DNA of 64,000 nt from an uncultured Rhodopila sp. (GTDB lineage Bacteria; Pseudomonadota; Alphaproteobacteria; Acetobacterales; Acetobacteraceae). This document shows positions 44,493 through 51,838 of the stretch, piece by piece. The notes below the pieces were generated by a model. It was not told the origin of the DNA. It worked only from the letters and a program-made list of their open reading frames with translations, and made no database searches. Each line of letters starts with the position of its first letter. Positions within the stretch are counted from its first letter, which is position 1. The stretch covers positions 124,001 through 188,000 of the forward strand of contig NZ_CAJATU010000098.1 in the NCBI RefSeq assembly GCF_903944925.1, read 5' to 3'. Both the position numbers and the translations under genes were made by a program.

Positions 44493-45701
44493 TCAGGACG
44501 AACGCTCCGCCAGATCGGCTTTGCGCGCGATCATCTTGTCGGCGAGCGCGCTGCTGCCGCCATTTTCGACGACGACTCTCAGTATTGCAGCGTCGGGAAT
44601 TTGTGTCACCACTGCGACGGCCTCACGGATCTCGGCAGCACTCATATCCCCGAAAAGCCTGGTCGCGTGACGATTGTCCGCGTCCTTGCGGAGCGTGTCG
44701 ATCTCGCCGACACACGCGCCGAACGCTTTGCCCTTCGGGTCTCCCTGCGCGCGAAACTCCATCGCGCCGCCAACGTCGAGCGTCATGACCACGCCCTTGG
44801 CGACACCCTGATTGTCGCCGTCGAACCCGGCTGCATCCCAGTTGGCTGTCCAAGCGTGCACTCCGAGCCAGTGCTGCGCTTGTCTGCGCTCGTTTTCGCT
44901 GAGCTGCGAAATCCGCTTTTTCTCAAGCTCGATAAACTCGGTGGCGATCTGGTTCGGTTCTTTCGCTTTCACATAGGTCAGCGTCGGCGCACCGGCCAAC
45001 TGATAAAGCTTCGCCGCAATGATCTCGTTGCGCGCGTGTGCGGGCGATCCCAGCGACTTCACATAGAACCGCCGGCCGGCCTTGTCCTGATAGACGCCAC
45101 CCGGGTGGGTTCCCATTTGCGGGCCGATCTTCTGCATGGTCGCCGTGTCGATGATGGGTTTCGTCCGTCTGACCAGCGCAAGCTGCGCCGGCGTCTCGAT
45201 CGCGCCTTGGCGCGCACGGCGAACGTCCCGAATAGCCAGCTCAGGAGGCATGCCCAATTCGACGAGAAGCCGGGCGGCAATCATGCCAGCCCGGCCAAGG
45301 CCGCCCTTGCAATGCACGAGCACATCGGCGCCGCTGCACAGCAGCGCGCGGATGTCTCCGCCATGCGTCTCCCACTGCCTCTCAAATGCGTCGGTCGGAA
45401 CAGAGTAATCGGCGATCGGCAGATGTCGCCAATCGATCCCGAGGCCTCGGATTTCCGCGCCGAGACCGGGCACCTTGAGCGCCGCGAGTTCGGCCGGCTC
45501 AACCAGCGTCAGCACCAGACGCGCGCCCCATGCACTGATGACACCGAGATCCGTTGCGAGATCGCGCGCCCAGGCCCCTGTTGCCGCCGCATTGTCATGC
45601 TTGCCGGGGCAGAATGTGATCCCGATCCGCCCATGCGACGGGCTTGCACGTACTTCCGCGATTTGAAGCGGGTGGGTCCAACTTGTCCGCGCTCCGGCCA
45701 T
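44493..45701 (-). CDS. Two-domain protein: CDKN3-type phosphatase fused to a kinase-like fold domain
   Basis: The 402-residue protein has two parts. Residues 10-180 match the cyclin-dependent-kinase-inhibitor-3-like dual-specificity phosphatases: WGARLVLTLVEPAEL, general-acid loop PIADYSVP (Asp98), and P-loop VHCKGGLGRAGM (Cys131, Arg137). Residues 195-380 match a domain otherwise seen in phage head-associated and stand-alone proteins, with a protein-kinase/HipA-like order: YVK (Lys215), NE (Glu226), NWDAAGFDGDN (Asp289, Asp296-Asn297) and LDVGGAMEFRAQG (Asp309). The second part's activity is inferred, not known. ATG 45701 has GAGAAGG upstream; ATG 45770 would add 23 residues. I see no partner gene. 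Confidence 0.78.
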   Translation of the reverse strand: MAGARTSWTHPLQIAEVRASPSHGRIGITFCPGKHDNAAATGAWARDLATDLGVISAWGARLVLTLVEPAELAALKVPGLGAEIRGLGIDWRHLPIADYSVPTDAFERQWETHGGDIRALLCSGADVLVHCKGGLGRAGMIAARLLVELGMPPELAIRDVRRARQGAIETPAQLALVRRTKPIIDTATMQKIGPQMGTHPGGVYQDKAGRRFYVKSLGSPAHARNEIIAAKLYQLAGAPTLTYVKAKEPNQIATEFIELEKKRISQLSENERRQAQHWLGVHAWTANWDAAGFDGDNQGVAKGVVMTLDVGGAMEFRAQGDPKGKAFGACVGEIDTLRKDADNRHATRLFGDMSAAEIREAVAVVTQIPDAAILRVVVENGGSSALADKMIARKADLAERSS

Positions 45702-45885
45702 TCTGCCTTCTCGAAAAAGGAAATCGGCGATCCAAGCGGGAGGATACCGCAACAGCCGGCGTCTGGCCATCAGCCATGCTTGATCGGGGAACGGCTGCCG
45801 GGGGCGTCAGCGTTCGCGTTCACTTCCGATGAACCGGTTTGCGGCACACCGCACCACTTTGTTGCGATGCTGTTCCGGCGGAAAC

Positions 45886-46719
45886 TCATGCATCGAAGAA
45901 CACCAGTGTCCGCAACTCAATACTTTCCCGAGGCACCATATCAGCCGGAGCATTTGGATCAGCGAACGAGGTGTGGGGCATGAATCGCGCCCGTCCGTCC
46001 TTGGCCGAATCGAAGCACTTCAGCAACAATGCCTCGTCCGCCCGCATCTCCGGGGCATAATACCAGCGGTGCGCCGGATTATAGGTCAGGCCGTAAACTT
46101 CTCCGGTCCGATCGCGGTAAATCAAATCCTGACCCACCAGATCGCCATCCGCAACCGACGCCGCATCGCACATTGCCAGAGGCGCATCATACAGCGGCCC
46201 GCGGATCGGCCGCCAGACATTCACGATAGCGAAACGGCGAGTCAGCAGATCATCCGCTTCCGCGCCCATCAGGTCGCGCACCCGCTGAGGCCCGGAAACC
46301 TCAGTATAATCACCATGAATCCGGGTCACCGGCTGGCGCGGCGTGCCGTGCGTGCGATCCTCCACACCCTGCTCCCGGCGCCGGATCGTATGGTCGAACA
46401 CCATGACCCGGTTGGCCCCGGTCGCCTGCTTCACCAGACCTTCGGCCTCTTGGTAATAGACCGAGCGAAGCTGCGCCTCGTCATAGAAATCGTCCACCGC
46501 CGTCGGGGCATCGATCAGCGCGAACCCTTGCGCGTCCAGACTCAGCCCGTCCGCAATCGGCCGCATGTCGAAAATCGGCACCACATGCGGGTCATTGACG
46601 ATATTGGTCCGCGCCACGCCGTCCGGCGGGTCATAGGTATAGGTGTGCGGCTTATCCGCGGTTTTCGCCAGGTAAACGACCTCTCCGGCCACCTGCGACA
46701 GCGACGAAACAACGTCCAT
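45886..46719 (-). CDS. CmcJ/NvfI-family oxidoreductase-like protein
   Basis: The 277-residue protein fits the CmcJ-type family, relatives of the cephamycin 7-alpha-methoxylation accessory protein and fungal AsqI/NvfI enzymes. Features are YTYDPPDGVARTNIVNDPHVV near residue 27 (read as YTYDPPDG and ARTNIVNDPHVV), the MVFDHTIRRRE stretch (about 107) and a HGDYTE segment (about 138) near a basic PQRVRDL. The HTI and HGDYTE histidines and the VNVWRP strand resemble a double-stranded beta-helix metal enzyme, which is inferred. AAGGAGG precedes the ATG. It is divergent from the TetR-type gene, which probably controls it. Confidence 0.72.
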   Translation of the reverse strand: MDVVSSLSQVAGEVVYLAKTADKPHTYTYDPPDGVARTNIVNDPHVVPIFDMRPIADGLSLDAQGFALIDAPTAVDDFYDEAQLRSVYYQEAEGLVKQATGANRVMVFDHTIRRREQGVEDRTHGTPRQPVTRIHGDYTEVSGPQRVRDLMGAEADDLLTRRFAIVNVWRPIRGPLYDAPLAMCDAASVADGDLVGQDLIYRDRTGEVYGLTYNPAHRWYYAPEMRADEALLLKCFDSAKDGRARFMPHTSFADPNAPADMVPRESIELRTLVFFDA

Positions 46720-46749
46720 GATTTCCATCCTCCTTGCCGATGGGCTATG

Positions 46750-46767
46750 CCACACCGATCTGTGTGG
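46750..46767. promoter_or_regulatory. Palindromic operator candidate in the divergent promoter region
   Basis: CCACAC-N6-GTGTGG (46750-46767) is a perfect 6+6 inverted repeat with a 6-base spacer in the 65-base gap between the divergent CmcJ-like and TetR-family genes. Position and symmetry fit a TetR dimer site. No consensus for this regulator is known, so the call rests on position and symmetry only. Confidence 0.5.
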
Positions 46768-46784
46768 ATCGCAGTTGGGAGCCG

Positions 46785-47372
46785 ATGGCGGCTTCCGCAA
46801 GTTCCATCCGACAGGAGTTGACCGGCGTGGCGCTCATGGCAGACCGCATCCTTCAGGCAGCCGATCGGCTGTTTTACCGGAAGGGGATAAGGGCGGTCGG
46901 GGTGGATGCTGTGGCGGCCGAGGCCGGGATCAGCAAACGTTCTCTCTACGACACGTTCCCGTCGAAGGACTCGCTGGTCGCCGCCTATCTGCGGCAACGC
47001 ATGCTGCCCCCGCCCGAATCGGGCGACCCGCCCGCGCAACAGGTGCTGGCGATGTTCGACCGACTGCGGGAGCGCTTCGCGGCGGGCGATTTCCGCGGCT
47101 GCGCCTTCGTCAACGCGGTGACCGAACTGGCTGAGGATTGCGACGCCGCCCGTGCCATTGCGATCCAATACAAGGACGCACGGCGCCGGCAAATCGAGTC
47201 GCTGTTGGCGCGGGCCGGAGCGGCGGACGCGGACACGCTCGCCGAACAGATCGCCTTGCTGATCGAAGGCGCAATCTCCACGATGCTGGTCAGGAACAAC
47301 TCTGCGGTCGCAGTACAGGCGCGTGATGCCGCCGCGATCTTAATGCGAGCGGCCGGGACGTTGCAGGGCTAA
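46785..47372 (+). CDS. TetR-family transcriptional regulator
   Basis: The 195-residue protein has a TetR helix-turn-helix (RILQAADRLFYRKGIRAVGV, AGISKRSLYDTFPSKDSL, about residues 18-60) and a helical ligand-binding C-terminus. ATG 46785 was chosen because GGGAG lies just upstream; ATG 46836 begins at the helix-turn-helix and is the alternative. It is divergent from the CmcJ-like gene with a palindrome (46750-46767) between them. The C-terminal part (GCAFVNAVTELAEDCDAARAI) resembles regulators of the AcrR type. Ligand unknown. Confidence 0.87.
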   Translation: MAASASSIRQELTGVALMADRILQAADRLFYRKGIRAVGVDAVAAEAGISKRSLYDTFPSKDSLVAAYLRQRMLPPPESGDPPAQQVLAMFDRLRERFAAGDFRGCAFVNAVTELAEDCDAARAIAIQYKDARRRQIESLLARAGAADADTLAEQIALLIEGAISTMLVRNNSAVAVQARDAAAILMRAAGTLQG

Positions 47373-47465
47373 CTGAATATTAGCTGGACGCGCCGCCGGT
47401 GGATTGCTTTTGTCAAGTTTTAATCCTGACCTGAAAAGATCGCATGCCTGCCGCCCTCAGATAAT

Positions 47466-47480
47466 TGCTGCAATGCAGCA
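47466..47480. promoter_or_regulatory. Palindrome upstream of the 96-residue protein gene
   Basis: TGCTGCA-A-TGCAGCA (47466-47480) is a perfect 7+7 inverted repeat, 65 bases before the start of the following small gene. It could be an operator or a mRNA hairpin. No function is established. Confidence 0.35.
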
Positions 47481-47544
47481 TCGAAGCAGTCATATTGGTG
47501 TCTCGGGGAGGTTTTGGCGTCCATATCTTGCTTAGGAGACTAGA

Positions 47545-47835
47545 ATGCCTTCCACCCACCTCTACCCCGATCCATCGGACCTTTCTCCGGTTTTCTTGTC
47601 GGGCGAGCTCGATCTGGACGACACCGACCTCGTATCGTCGGTCGCCTTCGGTGAAGCCATATTGAGTGCACACGGAACCGATGGTCCGCTTGCGTTCGCC
47701 GTGCCCGCTCACGCCGCCGCCGCACGGGCGGCACGGGACCACAGCCGGTTTATGTTCGGCCTGTTGCCGGAGCAGCCGCGCGCATCGCTGCCGGACGAGT
47801 CGTTCCTCAATCTGGGACCGACCGAGCAGGCATAG
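47545..47835 (+). CDS. Small acidic hypothetical protein
   Basis: The 96-residue protein is predicted soluble and acidic, with a repeated Leu/Asp pattern near the start (FLSGELDLDDTDLVSSVAFG) and no signal peptide, cysteine or recognised domain. AGGAG lies seven bases before the ATG. A strong terminator follows 22 bases after the stop, and the upstream spacing of 170 bases holds a palindrome. That makes it a well-bounded single-gene unit. Codon choice is GC-rich like the rest. I do not recognise the family. Confidence 0.6.
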   Translation: MPSTHLYPDPSDLSPVFLSGELDLDDTDLVSSVAFGEAILSAHGTDGPLAFAVPAHAAAARAARDHSRFMFGLLPEQPRASLPDESFLNLGPTEQA

Positions 47836-47856
47836 ACCGCATCGCACAGTTTAGAA

Positions 47857-47891
47857 GCAAAAAGGCCGGGTCCCTTCCCCGGCCTTTTTGC
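47857..47891. terminator. Bidirectional intrinsic terminator
   Basis: GCAAAAAGGCCGGG (47857-47870) pairs with CCCGGCCTTTTTGC (47878-47891) over a 7-base loop, a 14-bp stem with A/T-rich lower ends giving a T run on each strand. It ends the 96-residue protein gene and can also end the small minus-strand gene that follows. Confidence 0.8.
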
Positions 47892-47910
47892 TTTTTCATT
47901 CATCGGCGCG

Positions 47911-48051
47911 TCAGCGGCCGCCGACGTCGATGACGGCTGCGACGCTGCCGGCGGGTGCGGGCTGCGAGTGGGCGACGCCGATATTGGCCAGGCTCAGCGC
48001 GGTGAAAGCGGCGCGGATCAGGGTCTTGGTCGTAAATATATGGCTGCACAT
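47911..48051 (-). CDS. 46-residue secreted small protein
   Basis: An ATG at 48051 with GGGAG upstream opens a 46-codon frame ending in TGA at 47911. The product has a signal-peptide-like N-terminus (TLIRAAFTALSLANIGVAHS, residues 10-29). The mature tail is short (QPAPAGSVAAVIDVGGR). It lies just beyond the bidirectional terminator, which would end its transcript. Small signal-peptide proteins of this style are common in acetic acid bacteria and of unknown role. Confidence 0.5.
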   Translation of the reverse strand: MCSHIFTTKTLIRAAFTALSLANIGVAHSQPAPAGSVAAVIDVGGR

Positions 48052-48204
48052 CCCGTCTACTCCCATCCTGCCCGAGCGCTGCGGCCGGTATCTGTAGGAC
48101 CGGAAGTGGGGCTGTACGGGCGGGATGATAATTTGGCCGGGTGGTATTGGACTTATGCGGCAGCCGGGGAAATGTCGCCCTGGCTACGGGCGCCCGTCGG
48201 ATCA

Positions 48205-49455
48205 TCACCCTGCGAGTGCCCCCGCCACCGCGCCGCTCATGCACGTCGCCAATGTCCCCGAGAGGATCGTCCGCAACCCGAGCTGCACGATCTCCCGCCG
48301 CCGCGCCGGCACCATCGCGCCGAGGCCGCCGATGACGATGCCCAGGCTGCCAAAATTGGCGAACCCGCACAGCGCATAGGTCAGTATCATCCGGCTGCGG
48401 GACGAAAACGTCTCCGCCGGCAGGGTGGAGAAATTCAGATACGCCACGAACTCGTTCAGCACCGTCTTAGTCGCCATCAAGGTCGAGGCGGTCGCCGACT
48501 CCGCCCAGGGCACGCCGATGAGCCACATGACGGGGCGGAATGGTATGGCGAACAAACGTTGGAGCGTGACTGCCGAACCGTCCCAGTCCGGCAACAACCC
48601 CAGCGTCATGTTCACCAGCGTCACCAGCGCCACCGTCACAAGCAACGTCGCTATAATCGCCGTCAGAATGGGCACACCATCCAGCGTGCCTTTCACTAGC
48701 GCATCGAAACTGCTATGCGGCGGGTCCTCGATGACCAACGTTGCGGGTCTGTCGGCCGGGTCGAACGGAACCATCAGCGCGGCGATGGCAAGCCCCGCGG
48801 GCGTGCTGATGATCGAGGCGATCAGGATATTGCCCAAAGCATTCGGAACGAACGGCGCAAGAAACGAGGCGTAGATCACCATCACCGTCCCTGCCACCCC
48901 CGCCATGCCGCAGGTCATCAGCGCGAACAATTCGCCCCGCTGCATCCGCGCGAGATACGGCCGCACCAGCAAAGGCGCCTCCACCATGCCGACGAACACA
49001 TGCACCGCCGCACCCAGGGCCAGCGGGCCGCTGATGCCCATCGTGCGGCGGAGCAGCCAGGCGAAGCCCGCGGTGACCCGTTGCAGCAGGCCCCAGTAGA
49101 ACAGCAGCGATGCCAGGGCGCTGATCGTCAGCACCAGCGGCAGCGCCTGGAACGCCAGGATGAAGCTGGCGCCGGGATGCGCCTCCGCGAACGCGGGCGC
49201 GCCGCCGCCGAGATAGCCGAACACGAACTGGGTGCCTGTCAGCGTCGCCGCATGCAGCGCATTCGCCGCATCGTTCAGCCGGAACATCAGTCTGTCGGCT
49301 CCCGGGACGCCGATAAGCAGCAGCGCAAAGACGATCTGCAGGACGACGCCGGAGACGACGGTGCGCCAGGGGATACCGCGTCGGTTCTCGCTGCACAGGA
49401 ACGCCAGCAGCAGCAGTGAGGCCAGGCCTAGACCGGCGTGGATCGTGCCAGTCAC
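48205..49455 (-). CDS. CNT-family nucleoside transporter (NupC-like)
   Basis: The 416-residue, multi-helix protein matches concentrative nucleoside transporters. It has GVPGADRLMFRLNDAANALH near residue 45, GGGAPAFAEAHPG near 80, the conserved FVGMVEAPLLVRPYL segment at about 140 and the IISTPAGLAIA loop at about 205. A cation gradient drives nucleoside uptake in this family. The gene starts at GTG 49455, giving the N-terminal hydrophobic segment (LGLASLLLLAFLC). The alternative upstream extension of 38 codons is basic and unlikely. It is convergent with the small gene 47911. Confidence 0.87.
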   Translation of the reverse strand: MTGTIHAGLGLASLLLLAFLCSENRRGIPWRTVVSGVVLQIVFALLLIGVPGADRLMFRLNDAANALHAATLTGTQFVFGYLGGGAPAFAEAHPGASFILAFQALPLVLTISALASLLFYWGLLQRVTAGFAWLLRRTMGISGPLALGAAVHVFVGMVEAPLLVRPYLARMQRGELFALMTCGMAGVAGTVMVIYASFLAPFVPNALGNILIASIISTPAGLAIAALMVPFDPADRPATLVIEDPPHSSFDALVKGTLDGVPILTAIIATLLVTVALVTLVNMTLGLLPDWDGSAVTLQRLFAIPFRPVMWLIGVPWAESATASTLMATKTVLNEFVAYLNFSTLPAETFSSRSRMILTYALCGFANFGSLGIVIGGLGAMVPARRREIVQLGLRTILSGTLATCMSGAVAGALAG

Positions 49456-49790
49456 GCGACCAGGCCAGGGTTGACGGGGCGGCAGGCGGGAGATGCGCCT
49501 GCTGTTCGTCGGTCCGCGGTCAGCATCGTCATCCCTTGATTGCCGTTGGTCAGCGGAGTGTAGCGGCAATCGTATCGGCTAGCGAGCGCCGGCGCCGGGA
49601 TCGTTGGAGCCGAGATACCAAGCGCGTCGATGCCTTACCCCAACGGCTGAATGGACAGACTCATGGCTGCGGTCGCTCCCAACGTCATGGCGGGCGGGGA
49701 TGTCGCGGACGGCGGCCCAGGCAGAGCGCGTAAACGCCCCTGGCGCTATCGGCGCGTCAAGGCGCCTTGACTCTTGACGGCGCGCTGGCT
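49456..49790. other. 335-base intergenic region with a 16-bp palindrome
   Basis: No gene is supported here. GTCAAGGCGCCTTGAC (49756-49771) is a perfect 16-bp palindrome, flanked by GCGC...GCGC. It could be a protein-binding site or hairpin, lying 20 bases beyond the zinc alcohol dehydrogenase stop (which is at 49791 on the minus strand), so a terminator is one reading. There is no T run. Nothing else is seen. Confidence 0.4.
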
Positions 49791-50879
49791 TCAGAACACG
49801 CCGAAATTGATCAGATTTCGCACCGGAGTCCCTGACTTCAGTTTCGCGAACCCCTCGTTGATCTCGCCCAGCTTGATTTGCCCGGAGATCAAATGATCCA
49901 GCTTCAACCGTCCCTGCCGCCAAAACTCCAGCAGCCGGGGCATATCCACGCGGAAACGGTTGCCGCCCATGCTGGTGCCCTGGATCTTCTTGTCGCGCAG
50001 GAAGTCGAAACCGTGCAACTCGATCTTCGTTCCCAACGGGATCATGCCGATGATCGTTGCCACTCCGCCGGGCCGCAGCATGGCGAAGGACTGTTCCGCC
50101 GTCGTTTTCAGCCCGATGGCCTCGAACGAATACGGCACCCCGCCGCCCGTCAGATCCTTCACCGCCTTCACCGAATCGGCGTTCGAGGCGTTGATCGTGT
50201 CCGTCGCACCCATCAGCTTCGCCAGTTCCAGCTTCGATTGGTTCGTATCGATCGCGATGATCCGGGCCGCCCCCGCCAGCGCCGCGCCGTTCACCGCCGA
50301 CAGCCCGATGCCGCCGCAGCCGAGCACCGCGACGGTGCTGCCCGGCTCCACCTTCGCGGCATGGAACACCGCACCCACGCCGGTCATCACGCCGCAACCA
50401 ACCAGCGCGGCGCGATCCAGCGGGATGTCCGGATCTATCTTCACCACGGCATGTTCGTGCACGACCATCTGCTCGGCGAACACCGAGAGGTTGAAGGCCT
50501 GGTGCAGCACCTGCCCCTTCCATTTCAACCGCCGCGCCACGCCGGGCAGCAGCTTCACCTCGGTGTTTTCACACAAATTCGGATGCCCGGTCATGCACTG
50601 CGGACATTCGCCGCAGAACACCGACAGGCAGGTGATGACATGGTCGCCGGGTTTGACGTACGTAACGTCCTCCCCCACCGCCTCGACCAGAGCGGCGCCT
50701 TCATGCCCCAGCACGGCGGGCGTGGGATAGGGATACAGGCCTTCCATGAAATGCAGGTCGGAGTGGCAAAGGCCGGCGTAGGCGGTGCGTAACAAAACCT
50801 CGCGCCGCCCGGGCTTCTCGATCTCCACGTCCTCGATCGTCAGCGGTTGGTTTGCCTCGTGGAATACAGCGGCTTTCAT
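49791..50879 (-). CDS. Zinc-dependent (NAD) alcohol dehydrogenase
   Basis: The 362-residue medium-chain dehydrogenase has catalytic zinc ligands in AGLCHSD (about residue 37) and GHE (about 60). Structural zinc cysteines lie in CGECPQCMTGHPNLC (about 88-102), and the Rossmann element is VLGCGGIGLS (about 190). The overall pattern and the GLKTTAEQSFAMLRPGG segment match the class III-like/benzyl-alcohol or geraniol dehydrogenase types. The start follows GGGGGAACC. It lies 100 bases before the His/Met-rich protein gene in the same direction, without evident functional link. Confidence 0.88.
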   Translation of the reverse strand: MKAAVFHEANQPLTIEDVEIEKPGRREVLLRTAYAGLCHSDLHFMEGLYPYPTPAVLGHEGAALVEAVGEDVTYVKPGDHVITCLSVFCGECPQCMTGHPNLCENTEVKLLPGVARRLKWKGQVLHQAFNLSVFAEQMVVHEHAVVKIDPDIPLDRAALVGCGVMTGVGAVFHAAKVEPGSTVAVLGCGGIGLSAVNGAALAGAARIIAIDTNQSKLELAKLMGATDTINASNADSVKAVKDLTGGGVPYSFEAIGLKTTAEQSFAMLRPGGVATIIGMIPLGTKIELHGFDFLRDKKIQGTSMGGNRFRVDMPRLLEFWRQGRLKLDHLISGQIKLGEINEGFAKLKSGTPVRNLINFGVF

Positions 50880-50979
50880 CGGCTGGTTCCCCCCGTTTCC
50901 TAGTCCCGGGGAGCCTACCCGTTGCAGCACGAGAGGCAAGGACGAGGCGGCGCCGCCCGACGCGACGCCGCCGGACGCC

Positions 50980-51339
50980 TTACATCTTGCCGCCGGGGCC
51001 CGGCGCCGCGCCGCCGGTCCCGCCGGACGGCATCGCCGGAGCACCGGCATCGAATGCTTCGCCCTTCTGGGCAGCCTGGTAACTCTGGTCGTTCAGGCGA
51101 TCCACGGCCGCGTCCCCGGAGTTCTCGGACATGTGGGACTTCGCATGGTGCTCACTCATGGCGGAATGATGCATATGCCCGGTCATGTGGGATCCCGGGG
51201 TCGCCTCATGTGTGGCCGGCATGTTCGTAGACCCGCCGGCGCCGGTGTCACCCGCCGGGTTGTTGCTTTGGGCGAGTACGGGCGTGGCGGCCAGCATCGC
51301 GGCGGCGCAGGCCGCCTTGAACAGAGTCGCTTTTGCCAT
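50980..51339 (-). CDS. Secreted histidine/methionine-rich small protein
   Basis: The 119-residue protein has a Sec signal peptide (FKAACAAAMLAATPVLAQ). The mature part includes a His/Met run (SHMTGHMHHSAMSEHHAKSHM, about residues 50-70, 20 of it at most in one block). A following helix (GDAAVDRLNDQSYQAAQ) and a Gly/Pro tail close the protein. The His/Met run suggests periplasmic binding of copper or another metal; no such activity is known. AAGGAG precedes the ATG. It is divergent from the leader/P450 transcription unit. Confidence 0.62.
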   Translation of the reverse strand: MAKATLFKAACAAAMLAATPVLAQSNNPAGDTGAGGSTNMPATHEATPGSHMTGHMHHSAMSEHHAKSHMSENSGDAAVDRLNDQSYQAAQKGEAFDAGAPAMPSGGTGGAAPGPGGKM

Positions 51340-51459
51340 CGTCATCTCCTTCCTGGTTGTCCAAGGTTGAGGTGCGTCAACACCCGCTCGTGAATTGGCA
51401 TGGGGAAGTTCGCCCTGCCCATCACTTCCAGTTGCGCTCAGCAAGAATTTTTCGGCTCT

Positions 51460-51487
51460 TGCAAAGCCGCGTCGATGCGGTTTATGC
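51460..51487 (+). promoter_or_regulatory. Promoter candidate for the attenuator leader
   Basis: TTGCAA (51460-51465) and TTATGC (51482-51487) are separated by 16 bases, within reach of a sigma-70 promoter spacing of 16-18. If used, transcription would begin within a few bases of the leader ATG at 51495, giving a near-leaderless mRNA. This is a weak call; no other promoter was seen for the plus strand. Confidence 0.3.
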
Positions 51488-51494
51488 AGCGCGC

Positions 51495-51554
51495 ATGGCA
51501 GCGTTCAATCACGCCCTGCGATTTTGGTACTGTTGGTACAGACCGGCGGCCTAG
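51495..51554 (+). CDS. 19-residue leader peptide rich in Phe/Trp/Tyr codons
   Basis: ATG 51495 opens MAAFNHALRFWYCWYRPAA, ending in TAG at 51554. Five of the six codons in FWYCWY encode aromatic residues, and an extra Phe lies at position 4. It is followed 25 bases later by a terminator hairpin. Short peptides with such codon runs control transcription attenuation of aromatic amino acid operons in proteobacteria. No Shine-Dalgarno is visible, which weakens the case. I interpret it as a regulatory leader, not a functional peptide. Confidence 0.5.
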   Translation: MAAFNHALRFWYCWYRPAA

Positions 51555-51608
51555 GATCGTGCCCTTGTAGCAAGACCCCAAGCCGCCCCGTCCAGGCGGC
51601 TTTCGTTT
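51545..51608 (+). promoter_or_regulatory. Attenuator: antiterminator segment plus terminator hairpin
   Basis: The terminator stem is AAGCCGCC (51580-51587) with GGCGGCTT (51595-51602), an 8-bp stem with a 7-base loop and a TTTCGTTTT tail, directed only to the plus strand. GGCGGC (51545-51550), at the 3' end of the leader peptide codons, can pair with the GCCGCC arm (51582-51587) instead, forming a six-pair antiterminator. No upstream plus-strand gene needs this terminator, so it belongs to a leader transcript. The gene pair downstream is the 41-residue ORF and the P450. Confidence 0.5.
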
Positions 51609-51678
51609 TGCAGTGCCCTCGCGTTACGAATCCGCTGAAGATGGTTCGGTTGCGGGTCGCCAATCCCCCGGAGCATCC

Positions 51679-51804
51679 ATGCAGCAATCCAGTTTCGATT
51701 TCGACGTCATCACCGGCCCGGTGCCGCCGCGCCCGGCACCGAAGCCCGTGCCGCAACCGAACCCGGTCCAAACCGCGCCGCCGCCGGGTGGAACCGGCAA
51801 GTAG
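51679..51804 (+). CDS. 41-residue proline-rich ORF before the P450
   Basis: ATG 51679 has CCGGAGC (GGAG, 5 bases spacer) upstream and opens a 41-codon frame. The product, MQQSSFDFDVITGPV followed by a Pro-Lys-rich tail with VPQPNPVQT, has no hydrophobic segment and no cysteine. It ends 34 bases before the P450 start. It is short and could be chance, but the ribosome site and place in the attenuator transcript favour real translation. Confidence 0.4.
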   Translation: MQQSSFDFDVITGPVPPRPAPKPVPQPNPVQTAPPPGGTGK

Positions 51805-51838
51805 CCGAGGGTCTGAACAGGCGGCTATAGTGGGTCGC

